64,000 bases of DNA from DUZB01 sp963747555 (GTDB taxonomy: Bacteria; Desulfobacterota; DSM-4660; Desulfatiglandales; Desulfatiglandaceae). Below, one piece after another: positions 22,918-32,412 of this stretch (position 1 is the stretch's first letter; the number at the start of each line of letters is the position of its first letter). Location of the stretch: positions 124,001 to 188,000 of the forward strand of contig CAVVFZ010000011.1 in assembly GCA_963747555.1 (NCBI GenBank), written 5' to 3'. Under the pieces are notes generated by a model that was not told where the DNA came from, ran no database searches, and was given only the letters and a program-made list of their open reading frames with translations. Both the position numbers and the translations under genes were made by a program.

Positions 22918-25900
22918 ATGAAATGCCCGAAATGTAAGACTGAGAACCTGAATGGCGCCAAATTCTGTAATGAATGCGGCCAAAAGCTGTCGCCTACATT
23001 AAAACTATCCACGGAACGTTCCTCCTATGATGAAAGATTGAAAAAGATACAACGCTATCTTCCAGCGGGGCTCACTGAAAAAATTCTCGAAAATAGAGAT
23101 AAAATCGAAGGCGAGCGCAGGCAGATAACGGTAATGTTCTGCGATATGGAGGGATTTACAAAATTCGTCGAAAAAGTCGGGCCTGAAGCAGCCTTCGTTA
23201 TTATGGACCGGATTTACGAAATTCTCATTCACAAGGTTCATGACTTTGGTGGGACCGTTAACGAAATGACCGGAGATGGAATCATGGCGCTCTTTGGGGC
23301 TCCTGTAGCCCTTGAAGATGCACCTCTGCAGGCTCTTCGGTCTGCCCTGTCCATCCATGGTGAAATCGCCAGATTCAACCAGCAAAAAAATTTCATAGAG
23401 CCTATCGGTATGAGAATCGGAATCAACACCGGCCGGGTGGTTGTGGGCTCCCTGGGTAATGATCTGCTGGTTGAGTTCAAGGCGGTTGGAGACACGGTGA
23501 ATCTTGCTTCCAGGATGGAGGGGCTTGCAGAACCGGGCACTACCTATGTAACAGAAAACACCTTCAAGCTCACCGATGGACTTTTTCGGTTTGAGGCTCT
23601 CGGGGCAAGAGAAATAAAGGGCAAAAAGGAGGCGGTACTTGTTTATAAGCTCCTGGCTGCCAAAGATGATGTGCGCCGCCCACGCCTGGGTTTTGAACGA
23701 CAGATCTACTCTACCATGGTGGGCCGAGAAAGAGAGCTCAATAGGTTGGAACTCCAGGTGATGAAGGCCATCAACGGAGAGGGTTCGGTTGTAAACATTA
23801 TTGGAGAGGCCGGAGTCGGCAAATCGCGGCTTGTTGCTGAGTTGAATAACCGAGAGTTGATGAAAAAGGTGACTTTTCTCGAGGGAAGAGCGATTTCGAT
23901 AGGGAGGAATTTAAGTTTTCATCTCGTGATAGATATCTGCAGACAATGGGCCCGGATAAGCGAAAAAGATAGCGAGGCTATGGCATTCGGGAAACTTCAG
24001 GCTGCCGTCCGGAGTCTTTTTCCAGAAAAAGGCGATGAGGTGCTTCCATTTGTGGCCACCCTTATGGGGATGAAGCTGTCCGGTACCTATGCAGAAAGGG
24101 TAAAGGGCATTGAGGGTGAGGCGTTGGAAAACCTGATTTTGAAGAATGTGCGGGAACTGCTAGTAAAGGCAGCCGGGCTGACGCCCCTGGTAATTGTAAC
24201 GGAGGACCTACACTGGGCAGACATCAGTTCGATTATGCTTATGGAATCCCTTTTCCGCCTGGCAGAGACGCAGAGAATCCTTTTTATCAATGTATTTCGT
24301 CCTGGGCACGAGGAGACAGGTGATCGAATCCGTCAAAACATAAAAGAAAAGCTGTCCGTGTATTATGTCGAAATAGAACTGAAACCGCTGGACAGGAAAA
24401 TGAGTGAAGCGCTTATCACCAACATATTAGACATCAGCGGTCGTCATCATGCCGGTATCAAGAAAATGATCGGCAGAGCCGGTGGCAATCCGTTTTTCAT
24501 AGAAGAGGTGGTTCGGTCGTTGATCGATGAGCATGCTATTATCGTAAAAGACGGAAATTTTCAGGTAACGGAGAAAATCTCCAGCGTTACCATGCCGAAT
24601 TCCATCAACGATGTGCTGATGGCGAGAATCGATCGTATCGAGGTTGAAACGCGAAACCTGTTGAAGCTGGCTGCTGTAATCGGCAGGCGCTTTTTCTACC
24701 GGATTCTTTTAGAAATGGCGAGTGATATTGATGATATCGACACCAAATTAGCCTATTTGGAAGAGATCGAGATTCTTCGGGAACAGGAGAGGATGGGGGA
24801 ACTGGAGTATCTCTTCAAGCATGCACTTGCTCAGGAGGTCGCATATGAATCCATTATGCCTCAGAAGCGGAAAGAGTTGCACCGGCAAGTCGCGGTTTCT
24901 ATTGAAAAGATCTTCGAAGAAAGACTCCACGAATTTTACGGTATGTTAGCCTACCATTACAGCAGGGCTGAAGATCTTGAAAAGACGGAGGAATATCTGA
25001 TCAAGGCGGGAGAAGAAGCACTTAAATCTTCCGCGTCGAACGAAGCACTGCATTTCTATCAGGATGCCCTTGATCTTTACGTGAAGAAGCAGGATTCTAC
25101 CGTCGATCCTGAAAAAGTTGCGATGATCGAAAAAAATATCGCACTGGCCTATTACAACAGGGGACACCATGAGGAATCCATAGAATACTTTGATAAAGCC
25201 TTAGGTTACTATTGGGGATCATTCCCCAAGAACGCATTTTCCACGGCATTTACATTTTCCACGGAATTTTTAAACTTTCTTTTATGCCTGTACCTGCCTT
25301 TCTTGAAATTTAAAAAACCCCCAACAACAAGTGATATTGAAGCTGTTGATCTGTTTTTTAAGAAGCTCAAAGCACTGGCGGTAATCGATCCAATGAAATA
25401 TTTTGTTGAGTCATTCCATTTTTATAAAAGAGTGACAAATTTTGATTTAACAAAATTTGAAATAGGAATCGGCTTATTTGTAGGGGCAAGCACTCTTTTT
25501 TCCTTCACCGGCATCTCCTTTATGCTAAGCCGGAAAATACTTGATCTTGTCAAAGACAAGGCTGACAAAAACAATGTTAAAGCATTTCTTATCTATGATT
25601 TTTCGGAAACGATGCACCATTATTTTGAGGGCGATTGGAAGGCGATTAAACCGTATGACGATGATCTCGTAAGTAAGAATTTGAGTAAGGGTGAACTTTA
25701 CTGGACGTCTCAGCACTTATTTTGGCACGGTTGTCCAAAACACTATCAGGGGTGTTTTGACGTAACGCAAAAATTGGTGGATAAATTAGTCGAACTTTCG
25801 GAAGTATATGAAAATGATCTTGCGATGCTGCTTAAATATCTTTTGAATACAAATCTGCTAATGGATTGCGGCAAACTCCATAGCGCTCTGACTGAAATCG

Positions 25901-26514
25901 AAAATGCCATTGAATTCGGTCAAAAGATCAGCCAAGGCTCAATTCTGATTGAAATGTATTCACGTAAAGCCCATATACATCTCTTGATGGGTGATATTGA
26001 AGATGCGGAAGAATCCTTAAAACTTGCGGAAAAAGTCAGGAGCGAAATAAATACGGTTCCCTGGCAATTAACCGATTTCTTCAAAGGACAATTGGAGTAC
26101 GATCTTTACAAATTGAGAGCATCCAATCGAGATGGCAGTAAAAGAGAGATTTCTGATTGCAGGAGTAAGGCAAAAAAATCGGCAAAAAAGATGTTGAAGG
26201 TGGCGAAGAAAGTGGCTCAAAACCGTACCGAATCCTATAGACTCATGGGAGTCTATTACTGGTTGATAAACAAACAGAAGAGCGCTCTTAAGTGGTGGCA
26301 AAAATCCATTGCCACAGGTGAACACCTCGGCGCACGTTTAGAACTCTCCAGAACATACTTTGAAGTCGGGAAACGTCTTCTCGAAAATCCGGGCAGATAT
26401 AAAATACTGAATGGAATCACTGCGGAAGAGTACGTGGAAAAAGCACGCATCTTGTTTGAAGAGATGAATCTTCGGTGGGATTTGGATGAAATGCATAGGG
26501 TAAACATCGGCTGA
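22918..26514 (+). CDS. Zinc-ribbon class III adenylate/guanylate cyclase with AAA ATPase and TPR
   Basis: The ATG at 22918 follows GGGGAG and puts the zinc ribbon at the N-terminus (C3, C6, C17, C20), giving 1198 residues. A class III cyclase domain spans ~65-250 with metal aspartates D76 (MFCDMEGFT) and D120 (MTGDGIMALFG) and FKAVGDTVNLASRM. An AAA_16/STAND-type ATPase follows (IIGEAGVGKSRLVAEL near residue 297; VIVTEDLHWAD), and then ~600 residues of TPR-like helices. This architecture is common in soil and sediment deltaproteobacteria; it makes cAMP in response to an unknown signal. The gene is intact despite its length. The radical SAM fusion gene follows after 77 bases on the same strand. 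Confidence 0.92.
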   Translation: MKCPKCKTENLNGAKFCNECGQKLSPTLKLSTERSSYDERLKKIQRYLPAGLTEKILENRDKIEGERRQITVMFCDMEGFTKFVEKVGPEAAFVIMDRIYEILIHKVHDFGGTVNEMTGDGIMALFGAPVALEDAPLQALRSALSIHGEIARFNQQKNFIEPIGMRIGINTGRVVVGSLGNDLLVEFKAVGDTVNLASRMEGLAEPGTTYVTENTFKLTDGLFRFEALGAREIKGKKEAVLVYKLLAAKDDVRRPRLGFERQIYSTMVGRERELNRLELQVMKAINGEGSVVNIIGEAGVGKSRLVAELNNRELMKKVTFLEGRAISIGRNLSFHLVIDICRQWARISEKDSEAMAFGKLQAAVRSLFPEKGDEVLPFVATLMGMKLSGTYAERVKGIEGEALENLILKNVRELLVKAAGLTPLVIVTEDLHWADISSIMLMESLFRLAETQRILFINVFRPGHEETGDRIRQNIKEKLSVYYVEIELKPLDRKMSEALITNILDISGRHHAGIKKMIGRAGGNPFFIEEVVRSLIDEHAIIVKDGNFQVTEKISSVTMPNSINDVLMARIDRIEVETRNLLKLAAVIGRRFFYRILLEMASDIDDIDTKLAYLEEIEILREQERMGELEYLFKHALAQEVAYESIMPQKRKELHRQVAVSIEKIFEERLHEFYGMLAYHYSRAEDLEKTEEYLIKAGEEALKSSASNEALHFYQDALDLYVKKQDSTVDPEKVAMIEKNIALAYYNRGHHEESIEYFDKALGYYWGSFPKNAFSTAFTFSTEFLNFLLCLYLPFLKFKKPPTTSDIEAVDLFFKKLKALAVIDPMKYFVESFHFYKRVTNFDLTKFEIGIGLFVGASTLFSFTGISFMLSRKILDLVKDKADKNNVKAFLIYDFSETMHHYFEGDWKAIKPYDDDLVSKNLSKGELYWTSQHLFWHGCPKHYQGCFDVTQKLVDKLVELSEVYENDLAMLLKYLLNTNLLMDCGKLHSALTEIENAIEFGQKISQGSILIEMYSRKAHIHLLMGDIEDAEESLKLAEKVRSEINTVPWQLTDFFKGQLEYDLYKLRASNRDGSKREISDCRSKAKKSAKKMLKVAKKVAQNRTESYRLMGVYYWLINKQKSALKWWQKSIATGEHLGARLELSRTYFEVGKRLLENPGRYKILNGITAEEYVEKARILFEEMNLRWDLDEMHRVNIG

Positions 26515-26591
26515 CAGGGTGCCTGCTTTTCGAATCACATGTGGCAAAGTAATAGCGGCAATGCCCTGCTAAAAAATGAGACGGATCCTCA

Positions 26592-28628
26592 GTGGAAGAT
26601 AAGATCAAAGAATTTTTGTCACGCTGTTCCGCTATGCATTTCGGCGCTGTCAGGCTCTCGGAAAAGCAAAATAAATTTTACCGGCAATTCAACGATGAAA
26701 ATATTTCACTCTGCGACTCCCTGCCCAAATGCGTTCAAGAAGAGGCATTGCGGTTTCTTAAAGAATATTCAGGGATAAAAAGGGACGAGGATTCCGATTT
26801 TTTTAAAAATTACCATGCCCCATCCTGGTCGGTCATATACTGGCTTACCCACTCCGATCACCATAAGAGCGATAATCTAACGAAAGAAGATATCCATGAT
26901 GCCGTTGCCGCCCACGCAATGGCCATGAATCTTCACTCCCTGGACGATCACCTAAACGACGGACAAATCTCCGTCAATCACCTCACCCTTCTTCTGAGAA
27001 GCCAGTCATGGATGATCATGAACGCCGCCTTGAACCGTCTGGCCGCCGGAGTTGATGGAGGGAATAAAATCGTCCAGCGATTTCTCAATGACTACTATGC
27101 CAGCATCTGCAACCCGCAAGAACCCGAATCTCTGGATGGTTACTGCGATCGCTTCCGAAAACAGATGGCCACATGGGTGATCGTCCCCGTACTTATCTCA
27201 AAAAAGATAGGCCATGATGAAAATCTGACTGATGCCTTGCAAAAAGCCTATGAATCTTTCGGCATCGCCTGGCGGCTGCTCGATGACTTGCAGGACATAG
27301 AAAAAGATATGGAGAGGAGCGAACACTCCGCCATTTATATCGGTCTCACTGATGAAACAAAGACATGGTGGGATGAAATTCCCTTGGAAAAATCAGGCAA
27401 CAGAAAGCGGTACACTGAGCGAATTTTAGATCACATATTGTCTGACCGCATTGTGGAACTGGTCAAAAAAAAGGCGGTCAGCGAACTTGAGTCCGCTGCA
27501 TCTATAGCGGATAGTGTCAAGTTAACCGGACTGGCGGATGAATTTCGCTCCCTGGTAAAGCCCCTGAAGAACGAGCGGAGTCATCTAATCAAAGATACTG
27601 TTAAAGAGGAAAGCCGTCACGACCTCAGCAACAAAACCCTTAGCATCGAGGTGACGACCCAATGCAACAGTGCCTGCTCGCACTGCTTTGTGCGTGCAAA
27701 GATGGATAAAGCCTCGAGCCTGCCTCTCAATGTAGTCAAAGATATCATCTCGGAGGGGCACGATCTAGGATATGGCAACCTGCACCTCACCGGCGGCGAG
27801 CCACTACTCTGGGAGGGGCTGTTCGAGGCGATCGAATTTGCCGTTGACTTGGGATATCAATCGATTTTTTTAAACACCAACGGAACGCTGCTTACAGAAG
27901 AGATCGCTGGTCGACTGGCTTCTTATGAAGGATTTAAAATGTCGGTGAGCCTGGAGGGGAGGGAACCGCTGCATGATCGTGTGCGCGGAAAAGGCTCACA
28001 CCGGCGAGCCGTGCAGGGCATAGAAAAGGCACTCGATGCGGGGATCGATCTTTGTATTTTCACAACCGTTCGTAAAAGCCTCCTTTCTTACCTGTCGTAT
28101 TTCGTCGACGAAGTGTACGAAAGGTTTCCTGGATTTTCTCATCTGACTCTTATCCAACTGATCAGGGTAAAGGACGATGTATTTGAATTGTCAAACGAAC
28201 TGCTGGACCCTGATGATTTTATAAAACTTGTTAAGATGGTATCTATATTAAACCTGTTTGGTCGTAAAATTGAAATTTTAAATAATCCCCTGGTTAATGT
28301 TACTTCTAAATTGTTAGGAATCTGGGGGGCACCAATGTCCGTACCCCTGCACCTTGACGGGGATCTCATTGTCATGGCAAACTGTGATACTGCATTAGCC
28401 CATTCAAGCAATAACAGCTTCGGAAAACATGCGCCTGGGACGATTAAAGGAGCTTTGTTTTCTGATGCCTACAGGATATCAGTTGCTCCGGATAAAAAGA
28501 TCTGCCCATCATGCAATTACTCAAACCTGTGTATTGAAAACGGCATGGTCCACCCTTCACAGTGGTACAGGGATATGTATCGGGAAGTGCTTTATTGCAG
28601 GAGGGTATTGGACAGAGCATCATCATGA
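26592..28628 (+). CDS. Isoprenoid-synthase-like domain fused to a radical SAM/SPASM enzyme
   Basis: The 678-residue protein starts at a GTG. Residues ~80-325 look like the all-alpha isoprenyl diphosphate/terpene synthase fold: HSLDDHLND (D118, D119, D123) sits where the first Asp-rich motif belongs. RLLDDLQDIEKD (D231, D232, D235) fits the second. Residues ~345-560 are a radical SAM domain with CNSACSHC (C358, C362, C365) and LTGGEP at 400-404. C598 and C638-x2-C641-x5-C647 form a SPASM-like C-terminal cluster site. I know of no characterised protein with this fusion. The neighbours (a small peptide gene and a second radical SAM gene) suggest modification of a peptide or lipid. Whether the N-terminal domain binds a diphosphate is an inference from the motifs. 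Confidence 0.8.
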   Translation: MEDKIKEFLSRCSAMHFGAVRLSEKQNKFYRQFNDENISLCDSLPKCVQEEALRFLKEYSGIKRDEDSDFFKNYHAPSWSVIYWLTHSDHHKSDNLTKEDIHDAVAAHAMAMNLHSLDDHLNDGQISVNHLTLLLRSQSWMIMNAALNRLAAGVDGGNKIVQRFLNDYYASICNPQEPESLDGYCDRFRKQMATWVIVPVLISKKIGHDENLTDALQKAYESFGIAWRLLDDLQDIEKDMERSEHSAIYIGLTDETKTWWDEIPLEKSGNRKRYTERILDHILSDRIVELVKKKAVSELESAASIADSVKLTGLADEFRSLVKPLKNERSHLIKDTVKEESRHDLSNKTLSIEVTTQCNSACSHCFVRAKMDKASSLPLNVVKDIISEGHDLGYGNLHLTGGEPLLWEGLFEAIEFAVDLGYQSIFLNTNGTLLTEEIAGRLASYEGFKMSVSLEGREPLHDRVRGKGSHRRAVQGIEKALDAGIDLCIFTTVRKSLLSYLSYFVDEVYERFPGFSHLTLIQLIRVKDDVFELSNELLDPDDFIKLVKMVSILNLFGRKIEILNNPLVNVTSKLLGIWGAPMSVPLHLDGDLIVMANCDTALAHSSNNSFGKHAPGTIKGALFSDAYRISVAPDKKICPSCNYSNLCIENGMVHPSQWYRDMYREVLYCRRVLDRASS

Positions 28629-28739
28629 CCTAGAGCGTTTTCGAGCAAATATATTTTTAGCTACGATAATCTTTGCAAAAGTTTGCAATACGAGAGGCCT
28701 GTGATCTAATTTAACCAGTTAAATATAAAGTGTTTACTG

Positions 28740-28766
28740 TTGACAATATATTTTTAGCGTTATAAT
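28740..28766 (+). promoter_or_regulatory. Promoter of the 98-residue peptide gene
   Basis: Consensus hexamers TTGACA (28740-28745) and TATAAT (28761-28766) flank an AT-rich spacer of only 15 bases, two shorter than optimal. The small gene 40 bases downstream has a strong AGGAGGG ribosome site. The gene is therefore likely to be transcribed apart from the radical SAM gene before it. Confidence 0.55.
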
Positions 28767-28805
28767 TTGAGTCCACCTTACCATCTAATTTAAAAGGAGG
28801 GAATC

Positions 28806-29102
28806 ATGTCAGATAAGAATTTTCATGCTTTTCTTGAGGATGTTGCTTCTGGTACTCCTGAGGCAAAGGACATGTTACATGAATTTTATATGGTAATGTA
28901 TAATCAACCATATTCTCCGGGACACGCTTCCGATTCAAAAGATCGCTACCATGGCGACCCTGACGATATAAGTGAAAAACTAAAAGAGTTTTTTGTGAAA
29001 TATAAATATCCTAGTGTAAGATCAGTAGACATGCAAAGGCTACATTTCGTGCGTCGTGATGTTGAATTTATTGGGCAATATGGGCCGGGTCATAAATACT
29101 AA
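28806..29102 (+). CDS. Small protein, candidate precursor peptide of the radical SAM cluster
   Basis: The 98-residue soluble protein begins MSDKNFHAFLEDVASGTPEAKD and ends RRDVEFIGQYGPGHKY. The N-terminal half (FLEDVAS, an amphipathic helix) is loosely like Nif11-type leader peptides. The C-terminal half is rich in aromatic and basic residues. It sits between two radical SAM genes, with its own promoter and a strong ribosome site, as substrate peptides often do. No cysteine and no Gly-Gly cleavage site is present, so if it is a precursor it is not lanthipeptide-like. It could equally be a small partner protein of the enzymes. I did not recognise a family. Confidence 0.65.
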   Translation: MSDKNFHAFLEDVASGTPEAKDMLHEFYMVMYNQPYSPGHASDSKDRYHGDPDDISEKLKEFFVKYKYPSVRSVDMQRLHFVRRDVEFIGQYGPGHKY

Positions 29103-29384
29103 TGGGGCTTTTTTGCCTGCACCTATGTTTTAATTAATTAAATCTTATTTTGAAAATCGGATGCATTCTATCCATTGCCCTTGAACTTTAGCTCATCAAA
29201 ATCGTTGGGTTGCGTCCACAATTAGGTCTATTTTTTTCTAACAGGGAACTATCATTTCCTCGTTTCTTGAGAAAGCGACCAAATACAATCTTTTTGGAAT
29301 TTATAGCTGCGGTGTCATGCCAGACTGCATTTCTCTATTTAAATTCAATAAAGCCGCTAACCATTGCCAAATTCTTGACCGCGT

Positions 29385-30669
29385 ATGAAAACCGCACTGG
29401 TCACGCCCTTTATCAGCCATCTGCCCCTGCACCCGGGTTCTTACCTGGGGTATGGCGCTGCCGTTTTAAGAAAACATTATGAAGTCGATGTAATTGATTT
29501 CAACGCTGCGATCTACTACAAGTACAGAACACAGCTACAAGAAATCCTCTCCGAGATCGACCAAACCCAAGTCGTGCTGGATAATTTCCTTTTAGATCCT
29601 CTTCTATCTTCAACTGCTGAATAACATGGAAGAAGAGGTAAAAGAAATTCCCTGGCGCGACTATCAATCCGTTTATATCACCACCCCGTCCTGGTTCGTC
29701 ACCGTCCCGACCACGGAAATTTTAAGACTGTCTCATCTGATAAAAACCGAATCGCCTCACAGCCAAACCTTTTTTTTCGGCAATTCATTGGGTTCATGGA
29801 CCGATGAAGAGGAATTGATCAAACACGATATTTCTGTTCGCCACCTAAATGACCTGTATAAAGAAAACCCTGTAAACGAGCCCGTGAATTTTGATTCCCT
29901 GCCGACACCCGTGTACGAAAACAGAAACAAATATCTGTTTGACATGCTGCCTTTCCGCTTAAAACACGGCTGTATCTGGGGAAAATGTACATTCTGTTCA
30001 TTGGCGAAGGGATGGAACTCCGGTTACCTGGAACGGGACCCTGAAAAGGTTTTCGAAGAATTGGCAATGCTCATGGACACCTATAACCCCCGGATGTTCG
30101 TTTGCAGAGACAACGCCATCAATGGACGTAATCTGATGGAGTTCTGCGCCGGTTTTGAAAAATTTAAAAAGCCCTGGGTCGGAATGGCAAGGGCGGATTT
30201 ATCCGTCAAGGAAATTGAGGCCCTTGAAAAATCAGGATGCCGGTTCATCTATTTCGGGTTGGAGTCCGGGAGCGATCGGGTTCTCAATATAAATATCAAA
30301 GGGATCGGCACAAAACAAATGTCCCGCTTTATCAGGGCGCTGTGCGATCACCATATCATACCGGCTCCTTCCATATTTGTCGGCTCTCCGGATGAGACGG
30401 AAGACGATTTCGAAAAAACCGTTACATTCGTCCTCGATCACAAACATTACCTGGATATCATTAATCTGTACCCTTACATGTTGTCGCCTGCCTCGGACTT
30501 TTCAATCATGAAAAAAAAACCGCACGGTAATACAATGAACAGACTCAAAAAAATGATCAGCGTATGTGTCGACGAAGGCATGAAGGTTTGCGTGGGGGAA
30601 CAAAGCGCTGAATATGTCCTGTTTAAAACGGTTTGTCATGAAAGAGATAAGAGGACTATCAAAGAATAG
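29385..30669 (+). CDS. B12-binding-type radical SAM protein, split by a single-base frameshift
   Basis: The first 70-odd codons (MKTALVTPFISHLPLHPGSYLGYGAAVLRKHYEVDVIDFN) are the start of a cobalamin-binding-like Rossmann domain, without the DxHxxG motif. One missing T near 29601 puts the next part in another frame (FYLQLLNNMEEEVKEIPW). That frame runs on to a radical SAM domain with C-x4-C-x2-C (GCIWGKCTFC), FIYFGLESGSDRVL, and FVGSPDETEDDF. Restoring the base gives one protein of ~428 residues. An independent start at 29626 (ATGGAAGAAG) might allow the radical SAM part to be made alone. Together with the fusion enzyme and the small peptide it forms a compact cluster on one strand. Confidence 0.75.
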
Positions 30670-30762
30670 AATTTGTTTTCTGATAGCGAATCAATCAAAA
30701 GTCCCAAGGTTGAAAGGTTTGTGCGACGACTGGGTTCAGCGCGCGGTTTTAATGGAGGTGGA

Positions 30763-31449
30763 ATGAAAGTTCCCTGGTTGCCGAAGGAGAAAATCGCCGA
30801 AAGGGCTTCCGCCCTCATACAATATTTTCAGTCGCTGGTGGGCTATGAAATCAAGCCTCCCATTCCCGTTGAAGAGATTATCGAGCGGGCATTGGGGCTC
30901 CGGCTCATCTATGATGATCTGGAAGAGAAGCTGGGGAGCAGGAACATCTTGGGGGCCATCTATGTGCAGGCGAAATTGATCTGCATCAATGAGCGGTTGT
31001 TTGAACACAGCTCCGAAGGACGACTGGTTTTTACCTGCGGGCACGAAGCCGGTCACTGGGTGCTCCATCGTAAATACGCTGCTGCGGATTCCCAGAAGGA
31101 AGGGCAGGGCCCTTCCCTGGTGTGCAACGTAAAAGATGCGGGGAAGGCTATCGAATGGCAGGCGGACTATTTCGCCTCCTGTCTCCTCATGCCGGAAAAA
31201 GAAATCCGCAAGGCCTTTCATGAAGTATGCAGCCTGGAACCGATCGTGGTGCGAAATGTCCGTGATGATTCCCTGCAGGGAAAGGGTTCTGCCGAGCCGT
31301 ATGTTGAGCAGTGGCCGTACATCGCGGCGGCCATGTGTGAGGCGGGCGGGTTTTTGAATGTTTCCAGGCAGGCCATGATCATTCGTCTGCAGGATCTGGG
31401 ACTGCTGGTCAACCGGACCCGGAAGAAAATGGACTGGGATTCGCTTTGA
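30763..31449 (+). CDS. ImmA/IrrE family metallo-endopeptidase
   Basis: The ATG at 30763, close behind GGAGG, gives 228 residues. It has the zinc motif H94-E95-x2-H98 (FTCGHEAGHWVLHRKY) and the downstream acidic ligand region EWQADYFASCLLMP. These match the ImmA/IrrE peptidases that cleave phage repressors or stress regulators. There is no N-terminal HTH. It lies 93 bases after the second radical SAM gene on the same strand. It could belong to that cluster, for example as a maturation protease, or be independent. The first view is only positional. Confidence 0.88.
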   Translation: MKVPWLPKEKIAERASALIQYFQSLVGYEIKPPIPVEEIIERALGLRLIYDDLEEKLGSRNILGAIYVQAKLICINERLFEHSSEGRLVFTCGHEAGHWVLHRKYAAADSQKEGQGPSLVCNVKDAGKAIEWQADYFASCLLMPEKEIRKAFHEVCSLEPIVVRNVRDDSLQGKGSAEPYVEQWPYIAAAMCEAGGFLNVSRQAMIIRLQDLGLLVNRTRKKMDWDSL

Positions 31450-31981
31450 GGCAGAGGCAGGCTCATATTCAGGAATCATTTAAATTTGTCCAAGAACTTA
31501 AAACATCAAAGGACTTTCAGGTTTTCAAGATTTTGTTTTTAGAACTGAGTGTGTGAGAGACCTTTACACCTTGTATCGGGGTGGGGGGTTTCAATTTTTG
31601 GCTGATAAACTTCTTGAAATCTATTGAAAAATGGCCTATTCCCGATGCTGACTTTATGCAGTTATCACAACATTTGAAAAGTATGTGCGTGACGCTACCA
31701 AAGTCGTCGCCGTCATGAAAAAACTGAGAGAAAGTGCAGGGCTGGTTCATGCATTATAGATCAACCTCAGATGGGAAATTATTTTTCTGAAAAGCTATAA
31801 CCACTGTTTTTGTATTCGTGCTTCAACCCTGCGGCAATTCGTTTTCTCTTGACACACAACCTGATTTTATCTATCCTCGCCGCTGCAAGAAGCAATGACT
31901 TATCACCTATAGTCCGCCTTCTAAAAGGCATTATCTTATCACCGAAGTTCGATATCGAGGGCATGGTCATCATATAGGAAG
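31450..31981. other. Gene-free stretch, low coding signal
   Basis: These 530 bases contain no convincing gene on either strand, no known repeat and no RNA gene. Short open frames lack ribosome sites and family similarity. It borders degenerate sensor-kinase sequence, so it may be decayed coding DNA. Confidence 0.4.
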
Positions 31982-32391
31982 CCACCCGAACGCTTCGAGG
32001 TCTGTAAGGCGATGCGCTCCGATCCCGTCCTCAACGATATCCCGGTTATCTTTCTCGAGTTTGTCCACATACGCATCGGCGAAGTCATCCGGAACTATGT
32101 CTCGAATGCCATCTGGTACAGCCCCGGAGAGATTGAAATCGAGGTGAGATTCGTGGAGTCCGGGGGCGAGATCCACTTGATTATGAAGGACTCCGGCAGG
32201 GGGATCGACCCCTCGGAGCTGGAGAACGTGTTCCTACCCTTCTATCGCACCGGGGACCGGGTGGGGAGGGTTTAACGGGGCTCGGTCTTTCCATCGTGAA
32301 GGGAATTGCCGAGGCCCATGGCGGCAGGTGCTGGGCCAAGAGCCAGGGAAAGGACGGGGGCTGTTTTTTCTTCGCCCTTCCCCGTGCCTGA
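31982..32391 (+). pseudogene. Receiver/histidine-kinase remnant
   Basis: The frame starts within a receiver domain (RFEVCKAMRSDPVLNDIPVIFL). It jumps straight to the ATPase domain of a histidine kinase (EFVHIRIGEVIRNYVSNAIWYSPGE with the N box, DSGRGIDP with the G1 box, FLPFYRTG). A shift in the G-run near 32265 then leads to GLTGLGLSIVKGIAEAHGG, and the frame ends at 32391. It lacks a start, a phosphorylation site and a His box. Large deletions and a frameshift make it non-functional. Confidence 0.7.
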
Positions 32392-32412
32392 GCCTTGCCA
32401 TAAGATGAAAGT

